A stretch of DNA of 64,000 nucleotides from Nostoc sp. NMS7 (lineage in GTDB: Bacteria; Cyanobacteriota; Cyanobacteriia; Cyanobacteriales; Nostocaceae): NCBI RefSeq assembly GCF_017115085.1, contig NZ_JABXKJ010000137.1:1-64000 (forward strand). Direction: 5' to 3'. Of this stretch, positions 18,542 to 27,442 are shown one piece after another. The notes beneath the pieces were generated by a model. It was given only the letters and a program-made list of their open reading frames with translations. It had not been told where the DNA came from and searched no databases. The position numbers were made by a program, and so were the translations under genes. Every line of letters starts with the position of its first letter. Position 1 is the first letter of the stretch.

Positions 18542-21500
18542 ATGTTTAAGATAAATATTCGTTGGGGCTGGTTTATAGGAATTGCAATATGTGGTTCAAG
18601 CATTTGGAGTACAAATTGCGCTTTTGCCGACATTATCCCGGATGGCACTTTGCCTAAAAACTCTAGTGTCAAATTAGAGGGGAACAATAGTATCATTGAA
18701 GGAGGAACCCAAGCAGGTGGCAATTTGTTCCACAGCTTTCGAGAATTTTCTGTCCCTCCTAATGGCGCTGCTTTGTTTAATAATGCAGTCAATATTCAGA
18801 ATATTATCAGTCGGGTAACGGGTGCGTCAGCTTCCAATATTGATGGGTTAATTAGCGCTAAGGGTACAGCTAATTTGTTTTTGATTAATCCCAATGGAAT
18901 TGTTTTTGGTCAAGGTGCGAGGCTGGATATTGGTGGTTCTTTTGTAGGGACGACAGCTAATGCGATCGCATTTGGCAATCAAGGTTTTTTTAGTGCCTCA
19001 AATCCAGAAAGTTACTCATCCCTGCTAAAAGTCAATCCAACGGCATTACTATTTAATCAAATCAAAACCGCATCTATCCAAAATAATTCAGTTGCTCGTT
19101 CCGGCTTAAATCCATCTTCTGAATTTATAGCAACAGGTTTGCGTGTACCAGATGGTAAGAGTTTGCTGTTGGTTGGCGGTGATATCAATATGAATGGTGG
19201 AGGATTGTTTGCTTTTGGTGGGCGAGTGGAATTAGGTGGGTTAGCCGGCGCGGGAACAGTTGGGTTGAATGAGGATGGTAATAATCTGAGCTTGAGTTTT
19301 CCAGATGGTGTAGAAAGAAGCGATGTTTTTCTAAGCAATGGCACCATAGTAAGAGCTACTGCTGTTAATGGTGGTAGTATCGCAATTAATACCAGGAATT
19401 TAGAGATAATAGGAGAGAGTTCCCTGGTTGCAGGAATAGAAAGTGGACTAGGTTCTGATAATAACAAAGCAGGAAATATTGAGGTTAATGCAACTGGAGC
19501 AATTAGTCTTGATAATGAGAGTCAAATTGTTAATCAGGTGCGACGAGAAGCAAACGGACAGGCAGGTGATGTCAATATCACTGCTAGCACATTACAAGTG
19601 AAGGGAGGCTCACAGGTGAGTACTGGTACTTTTGGTACGGGTAAGGGTGGAAACTTAACCGTTGATGCCCAGGATGTACAAGTGATTAATGGAAGTGCCG
19701 ATCAATTTCCCAGTGGCTTGTTTGCTTCAGCAGAGTCAAACTCAGGAGATGGAGGAAACTTGACTATTAAAACTAATAGCTTGCTAGTACAAGATGGAGC
19801 AGTGGTGGAGACTAGTACTTTTGGTGCAGGCAAGGGTGGAAACTTAACCATTGATGCTCAAGATGTGCAACTAATTAATGAATCAGCTGATGCTCAGTTT
19901 GGCAGTATCTTGAGTGCTTCTGCATACCCAAACTCAACAGGGAATGCGGGAGACTTAACAATTAAAACTAATACCTTGCTAGTGCGAGATGGGGCAGAGG
20001 TGAGTACTGGTACTTTTGGTGCGGGTAAGGGTGGAAATTTAACCATTGATGCCCAAGACGTGCAACTCATTGGTACAAGTATCAACAATCGGTTTTTCAG
20101 TAACTTAGAAACTTCCGCAGGGTCAAACTTAACAGGAGATGCGGGAGATTTGACGATTAAAACTAATACCTTGCTAGTGCGAGATGGGGCACAGATAAGT
20201 GCTGGTACATCTGGTGCGGGTAAGGGTGGAAATTTAACTATTGACGCCCAAGACGTGCAACTCATTGGTACAAGTATCAACAATCGGTTTTTCAGTAACT
20301 TAAGAACTTCCGCAGGGTCAAACTCAACAAGAGATGCGGGAGATTTGACGATTAAAACTAATACCTTGTTAGTGCAAGATGGAGCACAGATAAGTGCTGG
20401 TACATCTGGTGTGGGTAAGGGTGGAAATTTAACCATTGATGCCCAAGACGTGCAACTCATTGGTACAAGTATCAACAATCGGTTTTTCAGTAACTTAGAA
20501 ACTTCCGCAGGGTCAAACTTAACAGGAGATGCGGGAGATTTGACGATTAAAACTAATACTTTACTAGTGCAAGATGGGGGAGTGGTGAGTGCTGGTACAT
20601 CTGGTGCGGGTAAGGGTGGAAATTTAATCGTTGATGCCCAAAATGTACAACTCATTGGTACTGCCAATGGTCAGTTTCCCAGCGGCTTGTTTGCTTTTGC
20701 ACAGCAGCGAAACTCAACAGGGGATGCGGGAGATTTGACTATTAAAACTAATACTTTACTAGTGCAAGATGGGGCACAGGTGAGTACTAGTACATATGGT
20801 GTGGGCAAGGGAGGAAATTTAATCGTTGATGCCCAAAACGTGCAACTCATTGGTACAACTGCTGACGGTAAATTTCCTAGTGGTTTGGCTGCTTCCGCAC
20901 AGTTAAACTCAACAGGAGATGCAGGTGATTTGATTATTAGAACTAATACCTTATTAGTGCGAGATGGAGCTGCAATGACCGTGCAGAGTTTGGGAACAGG
21001 AACCGCAGGCAACATGATATTAAATGCTCGCTCTATCCGTTTAAACAACAACGCCTTACTTAGCGGGAATACACAAAGCGCTAGAGTTGACCCCAATAGA
21101 GAGCAGGCGACAATTAACATTAACTCACAAAATTTGTTTATGAGTCGCAATAGCAATATCAGAACCAATGCCAGGGGCGAAAACGTCATCGGCGGCAACA
21201 TCAACATTGACAGCGATTTTCTGATTGGTTTTGAAAATAGCGATATCAGCGCCAATTCTGCTAAGTTCCGTGGGGGAAATGTGCGAATCAATGCCCAAGG
21301 TATCTTTGGTATACAGTTCCGAAATGTGGCATCTGATAAAACAAGTGATATTACTGCGACTGGGGCAAGTCCTGAGTTCAGTGGTAATGTAGAAATCAAC
21401 ACACCTGATGTAGACCCTAACAGTGGCTTAGTCAACCTGCCAACAATACCAGTTGATACCCAAGTAGCACAGACTTGTACCGCAGGTAGCGCTGTAGCTA

Positions 21501-21793
21501 AGAGCAGTTTTACAATTACTGGAGGCGGCGGGTTGCCCCCTAATCCAGGTGAAGCTCTTAATACTGATGTAGTGCAGGTAGATTTGGTGACTCTCAATCC
21601 AAACGCTAATAAGCGCGATCGCCCCTTTGTTCACAGCAAAATAACTACCCCCACACCAGAACCCATCATAGAAGCTACTGGTTTGGCGCTAAACGAAAAA
21701 GGGGAAGTCGTCCTAACAGCAAATCTTCCCATCACTACGCCTCATAGTCCTTGGTTGAAGCCTGCATCTTGCAGAGCAATTCGTAATTTGTAA
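18542..21793 (+). CDS. Two-partner secretion exoprotein (FHA/TpsA type), 1083 aa
   Basis: This paralogue of the 11809-15609 gene has a signal peptide to Ala29 (CAFA, then DIIPD) and a TPS domain with NPNG at 116-119 and FVGTTANA. A run of roughly eight beta-helix repeats of about 65 residues follows (DAGDLTIKTNTLLV / GKGGNLTIDAQDVQLIG). The last 100 residues match the first exoprotein closely, including an identical 69-bp DNA block at 21448-21516. The repeat units differ from those of the first protein, so the two share ends but not middles. It is likely secreted through a TpsB pore encoded elsewhere. A 316-bp gap with 21-bp repeats precedes it, so it may have its own promoter. Confidence 0.9.
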   Translation: MFKINIRWGWFIGIAICGSSIWSTNCAFADIIPDGTLPKNSSVKLEGNNSIIEGGTQAGGNLFHSFREFSVPPNGAALFNNAVNIQNIISRVTGASASNIDGLISAKGTANLFLINPNGIVFGQGARLDIGGSFVGTTANAIAFGNQGFFSASNPESYSSLLKVNPTALLFNQIKTASIQNNSVARSGLNPSSEFIATGLRVPDGKSLLLVGGDINMNGGGLFAFGGRVELGGLAGAGTVGLNEDGNNLSLSFPDGVERSDVFLSNGTIVRATAVNGGSIAINTRNLEIIGESSLVAGIESGLGSDNNKAGNIEVNATGAISLDNESQIVNQVRREANGQAGDVNITASTLQVKGGSQVSTGTFGTGKGGNLTVDAQDVQVINGSADQFPSGLFASAESNSGDGGNLTIKTNSLLVQDGAVVETSTFGAGKGGNLTIDAQDVQLINESADAQFGSILSASAYPNSTGNAGDLTIKTNTLLVRDGAEVSTGTFGAGKGGNLTIDAQDVQLIGTSINNRFFSNLETSAGSNLTGDAGDLTIKTNTLLVRDGAQISAGTSGAGKGGNLTIDAQDVQLIGTSINNRFFSNLRTSAGSNSTRDAGDLTIKTNTLLVQDGAQISAGTSGVGKGGNLTIDAQDVQLIGTSINNRFFSNLETSAGSNLTGDAGDLTIKTNTLLVQDGGVVSAGTSGAGKGGNLIVDAQNVQLIGTANGQFPSGLFAFAQQRNSTGDAGDLTIKTNTLLVQDGAQVSTSTYGVGKGGNLIVDAQNVQLIGTTADGKFPSGLAASAQLNSTGDAGDLIIRTNTLLVRDGAAMTVQSLGTGTAGNMILNARSIRLNNNALLSGNTQSARVDPNREQATININSQNLFMSRNSNIRTNARGENVIGGNINIDSDFLIGFENSDISANSAKFRGGNVRINAQGIFGIQFRNVASDKTSDITATGASPEFSGNVEINTPDVDPNSGLVNLPTIPVDTQVAQTCTAGSAVAKSSFTITGGGGLPPNPGEALNTDVVQVDLVTLNPNANKRDRPFVHSKITTPTPEPIIEATGLALNEKGEVVLTANLPITTPHSPWLKPASCRAIRNL
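19600..20960 (+). repeat. Intragenic tandem repeats of about 195 bp
   Basis: The block encoding DAQDVQLIGTS...TIKTNTLLV repeats about every 195 bp. Three consecutive units at about 20040-20600 are nearly identical, including the NNRFFSNL segment. The period is half that of the repeats in the neighbouring exoprotein gene. Confidence 0.8.
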
Positions 21794-21847
21794 TTCGTAA
21801 TTTAAGAAAGTCAGATTGCAATCTGGTTTTTTTTTCATCGATCTGCG

Positions 21848-21947
21848 ATGTTATTGTATCGACTGACAATCCCATTGTTTTGACTAACAATTCGATTGTA
21901 TCAGTTGATAGTGCCATTGTATCGGCTGACAATGCGATCGCATCCAT
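21848..21947. repeat. 21-bp degenerate tandem repeats, right of the second exoprotein gene
   Basis: At least four 21-bp units resemble those at 18301-18388. Because 21 is a multiple of three, frames stay open through the array. On the minus strand it would read as a heptapeptide repeat (LSADTMA-like), but no start context supports a gene. It lies in the convergent gap between the exoprotein and DUF928 genes, where it may also separate their transcripts. Confidence 0.65.
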
Positions 21948-21953
21948 CGTTCT

Positions 21954-22730
21954 TCACTGCTCACTTTCTAAATTGCAGCACTCCACCTTTGGTTCAGTTA
22001 CAAAATCATTCAAACCAACGGCTTGCAACAGCGCCGTCCAAGAAGTATCTTGCAAATTGGTGCGACGCAATTCACTAGCAGCACTCAACGCATCATACCA
22101 AATACCATTAGCCCCATAAAGTTTTACTTGCTGGCGTGGTGTTGCTTTTTCCAATTGAGTTTTCAAAGCAGGCTTTAGTTGCTCCCGTTTTACATAGCCT
22201 TCAACATTAGCAATAATTTGCTTATCCTTCTGACAGTAGATGTTAAAATACCATCGGTATTGCTTGCCAATCTCTAAAGGTGCTGCTTTTGATGGCAAGC
22301 GAAGGTTTACTACTCCTGGTGTCCCCGTGAAAGAAGTTTTATAAATAGTCTGATTTTCTGCTTCATCTTCTAACACAAACTCTCCAGATGCAAAGTCGGA
22401 TGCATAAGGAACATAGAATAAGAAACTAGGATGCTCTGCGATCGTAGTGCCAAATACCAATTCTGATTTTGAATAAACAGGTACTAAAGCTGTAAGCCGC
22501 TTTTGAGAAGATGTTAGAAGCTTATTTATATCCTGACCACAGCCACGACTACCTGCTTCTGTTCGCTTACTTGGTTCCCCGATATCTGGCGGTGGGGGCG
22601 GTGCTGCGAAAATCAATGATTGGTTTAATTGTTCGTTGGGATTTGCAGGCTGTGCTTGGACATATATAGAGCTAAGGAATGTTAAACTAACGGCGAGGAA
22701 AATTTGAATCTTTTGCATAGATAACTTCAT
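21954..22730 (-). CDS. DUF928 family exported protein
   Basis: The 258-residue product has an N-terminal signal peptide (hydrophobic to about residue 25, cleavage near VQAQ), a proline-rich linker (APPPPP) and a DUF928 body with FGTTIAEHPSFLFYVPY and a YRWYFNIYC segment. DUF928 proteins are found mainly in cyanobacteria, and their function is not known. It is the last gene of the minus operon with CHAT-CHASE2, DUF1822 and a sigma-like factor, 27 bp after the CHASE2 gene. The operon and the signal peptide suggest a periplasmic partner of the membrane CHASE2 sensor; this is inference. Confidence 0.85.
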   Translation of the reverse strand: MKLSMQKIQIFLAVSLTFLSSIYVQAQPANPNEQLNQSLIFAAPPPPPDIGEPSKRTEAGSRGCGQDINKLLTSSQKRLTALVPVYSKSELVFGTTIAEHPSFLFYVPYASDFASGEFVLEDEAENQTIYKTSFTGTPGVVNLRLPSKAAPLEIGKQYRWYFNIYCQKDKQIIANVEGYVKREQLKPALKTQLEKATPRQQVKLYGANGIWYDALSAASELRRTNLQDTSWTALLQAVGLNDFVTEPKVECCNLESEQ

Positions 22731-22757
22731 TTTTATTTATTCCTCAAGTAGTAAAAA

Positions 22758-25097
22758 TCAGTTGTCGTTGCTTTGTTGTGAAAACAAATAAATTGCCACT
22801 GTGCCGCCAGTAGCCACTAAAACCAAAGCTGAGGGAACTAGGGGAACCCAAATCCCTTGATAAAAGAGAATTAAGCAAAAAACGTATAAGACTCCAAGTA
22901 CACCTCCTCCCGCCAATACTAAATATAGTCTTGACCGATCGCTTGGTGCGATCGCCACTGATCCGGCTATACCAATCGCACCTCCAACTACTGACCAACT
23001 CCAAACCCATAAAACTTCCCCCCAAACGGGCAAAACTGATATCAAAGGTCGCCCATCCATAACCGCACTCACCAGTTGACTCACCATTTGTGCTTGCAGA
23101 ATCACCCCTGGTATTTCTTCAGAAAAACCCTGCCCAGTCATGTAAGGGGTAGGGCTATAATCACGAAAGCTTTGGGCACTAGTACCAATGAGAACAATTC
23201 GGCCTTTGACTTGTTCAGGGTTGACTTTACCGCTAAGAACATCTGTGAGCGTGACTTTAGGAGCAATTTCTCCAGGAGAACCTTGGACAGACCGATAATT
23301 GAGCAATATTTGGTAGCCGCCTGTATCGGCTTGTTGATAGCCACCCATGTGAGGCTGCAACCGCTTAAAAACGATGTTGCCTAACTGCAAATCTCCAGAA
23401 TCAGTATATTTGGCAGAGATACCTTCTCCCTGCAAGTAGTGGAATGCCAGTTGAGCATTAAGGGCGTAGCGTGCCGTACAAGGGGACGTTACATCTGCTG
23501 GTTGCATTGCCAATAAATGACGACGCAGAACATGGTCTGTATCTGGGATAATATCACTAAATCCTTGGCGTTCTGGCGTCACCCCCAAAGGAGGTGCAAT
23601 TCCCGGACGGTCTTTTGTAAGTTCTTGAACTTTACAAATTGCAAAAAGTCTGTCATCTATTTTCAACCTAGTCGCCAAATAAGCTTGGTTGCGTTGTAAT
23701 AACTGATCGTAATAAATATCCAAACCAATGGCTTTGGGTTGGAACTGTGCAAGTTTTTCCAAAAGTCTGGTTAGTGCTAGATCCGATAGTGACCCTCTTC
23801 TTTCCTTTTGTTCTGGTAACTGAAAATCTTCTTCGGTAACAGTGACTATCAACAGACGCGGATCTTGCTTTTCTTGGGGACGCGATCGCATAAATTTGTC
23901 ATATAAGAGCAACTCCGATGTTTGCAATCCTCCTTGATATCTTACCCCCAGTACACCAACAGTTATCAACAGGCTCAACAGTAGCAAGGTTCCAAGGCGG
24001 CGAGTGTTGGAAATTCGGGGCTTTGCCCAAGTCATTGGTACTACGGCAGGATGTTCGCTAATTACTGGCAACCAACTTGCACCTGGATATTCCTTTTCTA
24101 TTCCTTTGAGCCTTTGTCTGGCAGTGCGAACCGCAGCATATATAGATTGTCCTGATGAAAAAACCTCTAGAAAATGCTTTAAAAATTTTTGAGCTACCTT
24201 ATCTGGTACTGGTTCCCGCATGACAATAATTTGCGGAATCTGTAAATCTTGTAGTTCTCGCGCTAATCCTAATCCATCGCAAGAGTTGAAAATCGCCAAT
24301 TGTAACCCGTTGGCAACAGCATTTCTCAGAGCATATCTGAGTTCATCAATTGTTAATTTATCTGTTTTATTAATATAGATGCAACTAGCTTCACCTTCGC
24401 TTTTGCTATGACCTGCGAAAAATAAGACATTCCAAGGTTGTTTCCACAATTTGTCGTCGATATCTGAATATTGAGGTTCTACTAAAAAAGTTGTAGCAGC
24501 ATTAGGTAATTTCTCTAATAACTGACGGTCTTGCTCCACATCAATACCGTCACTATCGCCCAAAATTGCCAAAATTCTAATTTTACTCCTAAAGATGGAT
24601 GTTTGCAATGCAGTTGTTACCGCTTCTGATTCTGGAATACTGAAAACAACTTCAGCTTTCAGGTAATCTCGATCTATCAAATCCCACAAATGCCAGGGAA
24701 GTTTTTTGAGTTGCAAACAATGAGTGCGAATCAACACCCGCACTTCTTCATCTGGCATCAAGTGTTTGAGCCATTTTTCCCGCACGGGACGAAAAGACTC
24801 TGATAGCAACCAGTCATTCAAATGCTCCCGTACCTCACTAGCTTTTGTATTGCACTCCTGACGTCGCTGGGAAATACAACCATCGTAAATAATTTTTTTG
24901 GCTTTAATACGGGTAAATTTCCACAAGCTGCGATATGTGGACTGCCATTGGTCAATTGCTATTGCCATATCTAGATTAGAGGGCAGCTTGCCAGTAATTT
25001 CTGTAGTCGGGCGTTTGCCCTCTTCCCCAATCTCCAACGTTGCCTGCACGCCTAAGTGCAAATCGCCATCTAGCTTCAGCACAACTAACTTTTTCAT
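22758..25097 (-). CDS. CHAT-CHASE2 membrane sensor protein
   Basis: The 779-residue protein starts MKKLVVLKLDGDL. An upstream in-frame ATG at 25127 would overlap DUF1822, so the second ATG is preferred. Residues 150-340 resemble a CHAT caspase-like domain with His230 (FFAGHS) and Cys273 (FNSCDG). A transmembrane helix (about 368-386) leads into a periplasmic CHASE2 sensory domain (about 390-690), and two or three transmembrane helices end the protein. This arrangement would link an extracytoplasmic signal to a cytoplasmic peptidase-like output, with no kinase or cyclase domain. It sits between DUF1822 and DUF928 in a tight operon. CHASE2 ligands are unknown. Confidence 0.85.
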   Translation of the reverse strand: MKKLVVLKLDGDLHLGVQATLEIGEEGKRPTTEITGKLPSNLDMAIAIDQWQSTYRSLWKFTRIKAKKIIYDGCISQRRQECNTKASEVREHLNDWLLSESFRPVREKWLKHLMPDEEVRVLIRTHCLQLKKLPWHLWDLIDRDYLKAEVVFSIPESEAVTTALQTSIFRSKIRILAILGDSDGIDVEQDRQLLEKLPNAATTFLVEPQYSDIDDKLWKQPWNVLFFAGHSKSEGEASCIYINKTDKLTIDELRYALRNAVANGLQLAIFNSCDGLGLARELQDLQIPQIIVMREPVPDKVAQKFLKHFLEVFSSGQSIYAAVRTARQRLKGIEKEYPGASWLPVISEHPAVVPMTWAKPRISNTRRLGTLLLLSLLITVGVLGVRYQGGLQTSELLLYDKFMRSRPQEKQDPRLLIVTVTEEDFQLPEQKERRGSLSDLALTRLLEKLAQFQPKAIGLDIYYDQLLQRNQAYLATRLKIDDRLFAICKVQELTKDRPGIAPPLGVTPERQGFSDIIPDTDHVLRRHLLAMQPADVTSPCTARYALNAQLAFHYLQGEGISAKYTDSGDLQLGNIVFKRLQPHMGGYQQADTGGYQILLNYRSVQGSPGEIAPKVTLTDVLSGKVNPEQVKGRIVLIGTSAQSFRDYSPTPYMTGQGFSEEIPGVILQAQMVSQLVSAVMDGRPLISVLPVWGEVLWVWSWSVVGGAIGIAGSVAIAPSDRSRLYLVLAGGGVLGVLYVFCLILFYQGIWVPLVPSALVLVATGGTVAIYLFSQQSNDN

Positions 25098-25120
25098 TGG
25101 CAGCAGCCCTGCTGTTGTTC

Positions 25121-26086
25121 TTAACAAATGACAAAATTTTCTGTAATGCTGATATCTCCCAGAACAAGTTTAACGCTAAAACGTTCTCCCACCTCACAAC
25201 TAAATTCCAATTGAATATTCTTATTGCGGCTTCTTGTTTGAGCTTCCATCACAGATACTGCCTCAAAATCCAGCACCATTAGATGGAGATTTGGTGGCAG
25301 ATACTCTTGTCCATTTGTCGGATGTAATTCTACGACAATGTGGATTTCTTGCTCGTTATCTGGAGGTAAGGTAACGATTAAAACCACTGCACGCTCGCTC
25401 GAAAGCTTTCCTAAATAAATCAACTTACCCCTACTAAGAAAAGCACCATTGCTACTTCTTAGACTCCAAGCTGGATTGACACCTTGAGTGCCTAAAAGAG
25501 TCTCAATCTCTTGCCACCCAGCTTCAAAAATATTCTCCAACCATTGCTTCAAATTAACTAAATTATGATTACGATCCAGCGAATTATCAGCTATTTCAGC
25601 AACCTGGAGTTGAGAAAGTTCTTCTAAATACTCCAATAGATTGTCTAAAGGTTGCAATTGGTTGATGGGTAATAAATCAGTTTGTACTTGCTTGACAAAT
25701 CCCAGTAGCGTTGCTTCTCTAAATGATTTGTTGATTTGCACAGCTACATAGCCAATTCGATTTGACTGTACTTCTGGCGGCACATAAACAAATTGTGCAT
25801 CTGACCTGACGGGGCGACATTCTAATAATCCCAAGTTTTTTAGCGACAAATCAGCAATATCCATAAGTGTCTGTTGTATGACATTCCAACTATCACTTTT
25901 ATTCAAGTCTGTCTCAAATCCCATGCAACATAGATAATAATTTACGAAAGATACAGACAAAGTATTGAGATAAACTTGTTCACCTTTTGCTTGCGTGGCT
26001 TGTTGTCTGCGTAACTCTTCTGCTCGATGCCTTCCATCCACAGGTATCGGAGCTGAGAATGTTAAAAAATCTATAATGTTGTTCAT
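25121..26086 (-). CDS. DUF1822 family protein
   Basis: The 321-residue protein has no signal peptide or transmembrane segment. The pattern YLNTLSVSFVNYYL...GFETDL near residue 45 and the C-terminal half with ELHPTNGQEYLPPNLHLMVLD are those of DUF1822, a family mostly limited to filamentous cyanobacteria and without known function. It lies 29 bp after the sigma-like factor and 23 bp before CHAT-CHASE2, so it is cotranscribed with both. Position suggests a cytoplasmic partner of the sigma factor or of the CHAT domain, perhaps an anti-sigma-like or adaptor role; this is a guess from context only. Confidence 0.85.
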   Translation of the reverse strand: MNNIIDFLTFSAPIPVDGRHRAEELRRQQATQAKGEQVYLNTLSVSFVNYYLCCMGFETDLNKSDSWNVIQQTLMDIADLSLKNLGLLECRPVRSDAQFVYVPPEVQSNRIGYVAVQINKSFREATLLGFVKQVQTDLLPINQLQPLDNLLEYLEELSQLQVAEIADNSLDRNHNLVNLKQWLENIFEAGWQEIETLLGTQGVNPAWSLRSSNGAFLSRGKLIYLGKLSSERAVVLIVTLPPDNEQEIHIVVELHPTNGQEYLPPNLHLMVLDFEAVSVMEAQTRSRNKNIQLEFSCEVGERFSVKLVLGDISITENFVIC

Positions 26087-26115
26087 ATTTTTTGCCTAGC
26101 TAATTAGAGAAAAAA

Positions 26116-26754
26116 TCAAATATATAAATATTCTTGAAATTTGTCAGCAAATTTTTTCAGACAACGCCGGTAAAAGCTATGGAGAGATGTGATTCCAATA
26201 CCCCATTCTGCCGAAATCTCTTTCCAGGAAATGCCAGAACATCTTCTTTGAGCTATAGCTTGAAAATTTGCCTCTGGATGACCTTTAATATGTTCCTTGG
26301 AAAAAATTAACTCTGGATCGGATTCTATAAATTCTCTTACTTCTTCAAATAAAGACATAGGTTTAGATGAGGGTATATTTTCCCAGTGAGAGCTTTCGAG
26401 ATTTATTTCATTTTTTTTCCCAATAACTTTGGGGATAGCCTCTGGGAAAAAACGTTTAGTTAATAGCATATTTACCCAAGTCATCACTTCGCCGCGTTCT
26501 GGGTCATACCTATTAATATTGTTATCTTGACAAAGATAGAAAAATAAATTTTGTACTGCTTCATCATAGATATCTTCATAAACTAGTTGAAATTGATCTT
26601 TGTAAGGATGAACAAGCTTACCTGACTGCCAAATAGCATTAATCAGCCGTGTTAAAGCTATCCGCTTTTCCTTGGTTAGGTGAGTATATTCTTGGGCTGC
26701 GATCGCTAATTCTTTAAGTTGTGCATCTAGTTGTTTTCTCCAGTCATTAGTCAT
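26116..26754 (-). CDS. Sigma-70-like RNA polymerase sigma factor
   Basis: The 212-residue protein (start at the second ATG, 26754) has a region 2-like segment IYDEAVQNLFFYLCQ...INRYDPERGEVMTWVNMLL around residues 70-105. A C-terminal HTH-like part follows, with ISWKEISAEWGIGITSLHSFYRRCLKKF, resembling region 4. It is shorter and more divergent than primary sigma factors and fits the alternative sigma-like proteins of cyanobacteria. As the first gene of the operon with DUF1822, CHAT-CHASE2 and DUF928 it may direct transcription of this locus, including the exoproteins. No anti-sigma factor is recognised. The family call is moderately sure because the region 2 core is weak. Confidence 0.75.
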   Translation of the reverse strand: MTNDWRKQLDAQLKELAIAAQEYTHLTKEKRIALTRLINAIWQSGKLVHPYKDQFQLVYEDIYDEAVQNLFFYLCQDNNINRYDPERGEVMTWVNMLLTKRFFPEAIPKVIGKKNEINLESSHWENIPSSKPMSLFEEVREFIESDPELIFSKEHIKGHPEANFQAIAQRRCSGISWKEISAEWGIGITSLHSFYRRCLKKFADKFQEYLYI

Positions 26755-27033
26755 AAAAGACCTCGAATCAGAACGCACCAAGTTGCGAATTTATATATAT
26801 CTCATGGATTGATCGCAACTTTTACACAAACCAGCCATAATTGTTACAAAACTTTGTGATCATGCATTGAAATAGGGACTGGGAAGATTTGGCTTGGCGC
26901 AACACTAGATTATTTCTTTGGTGTTCACGCTGACCTCTTTTCAAGTTCGATAGTAAGTTAAATTCCTCTTTGGTGGAGGTATGAGCCATGAGGATGGAGA
27001 AAGTCGCGATCGCTCTTAAAGCAAAGCGTAGCC

Positions 27034-27113
27034 AATCGATTTTCTCTCTTACTGCCGAAAGTTCTGCTGATGTGGACTATTGGAGTCATGAGTGGGGTGT
27101 TGGTGGGAAATCT
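27034..27113. repeat. 80-bp dispersed repeat, copy A
   Basis: This stretch matches 27982-28061 over 80 bp with about 13 mismatches and no gaps, in direct orientation. The two copies bracket the 27443-27928 gene. The rest of the 26755-27442 gap is AT-rich; I see no gene in it, and the short open frames there run through this repeat. Confidence 0.65.
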
Positions 27114-27442
27114 TTGGTCAAGATTCGGTTTGGTAGCTCTTTTAGACTGATGTACACCATCTTTAAAATCAGTTTCCTGCATTAATGTCTGCAACAAAAC
27201 TGCATTTCTCTCCTGCTCTATGTTTCTTGAGAAATGATAAATCCCTCTCAAGTCATAGATGCATTATGTGCTGTGATAGAGGATTTTTTACTCCTACATG
27301 AGTATTCTATTTAGATTAGATAAAAGAATTGCAAGAGAAATCCTAATTTTTCTGCTTTCTACCTAATTTTCAGTGTATTTTGCTAAAAAAGATACAATTG
27401 TTAAGGTCATATTGGTAGTAGATAAATAATCTTAGAATCACG

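Noticed and set aside
20671-21597. 308-codon minus-strand open frame inside the second exoprotein gene
   Set aside because: Same cause: low-complexity antisense of beta-helix repeats, with proline/serine-rich translation and no ribosome site.
21735-21947. Heptapeptide-repeat ORF on the minus strand
   Set aside because: It is produced by the 21-bp intergenic tandem repeat, overlaps the 3' end of the exoprotein gene and lacks a ribosome site, so it is listed only as a repeat.
26958-27251. Open frames in the gap before the six-repeat gene
   Set aside because: Both strands are open through a dispersed repeat; there is no recognisable protein and the second copy of the repeat does not keep the frame.
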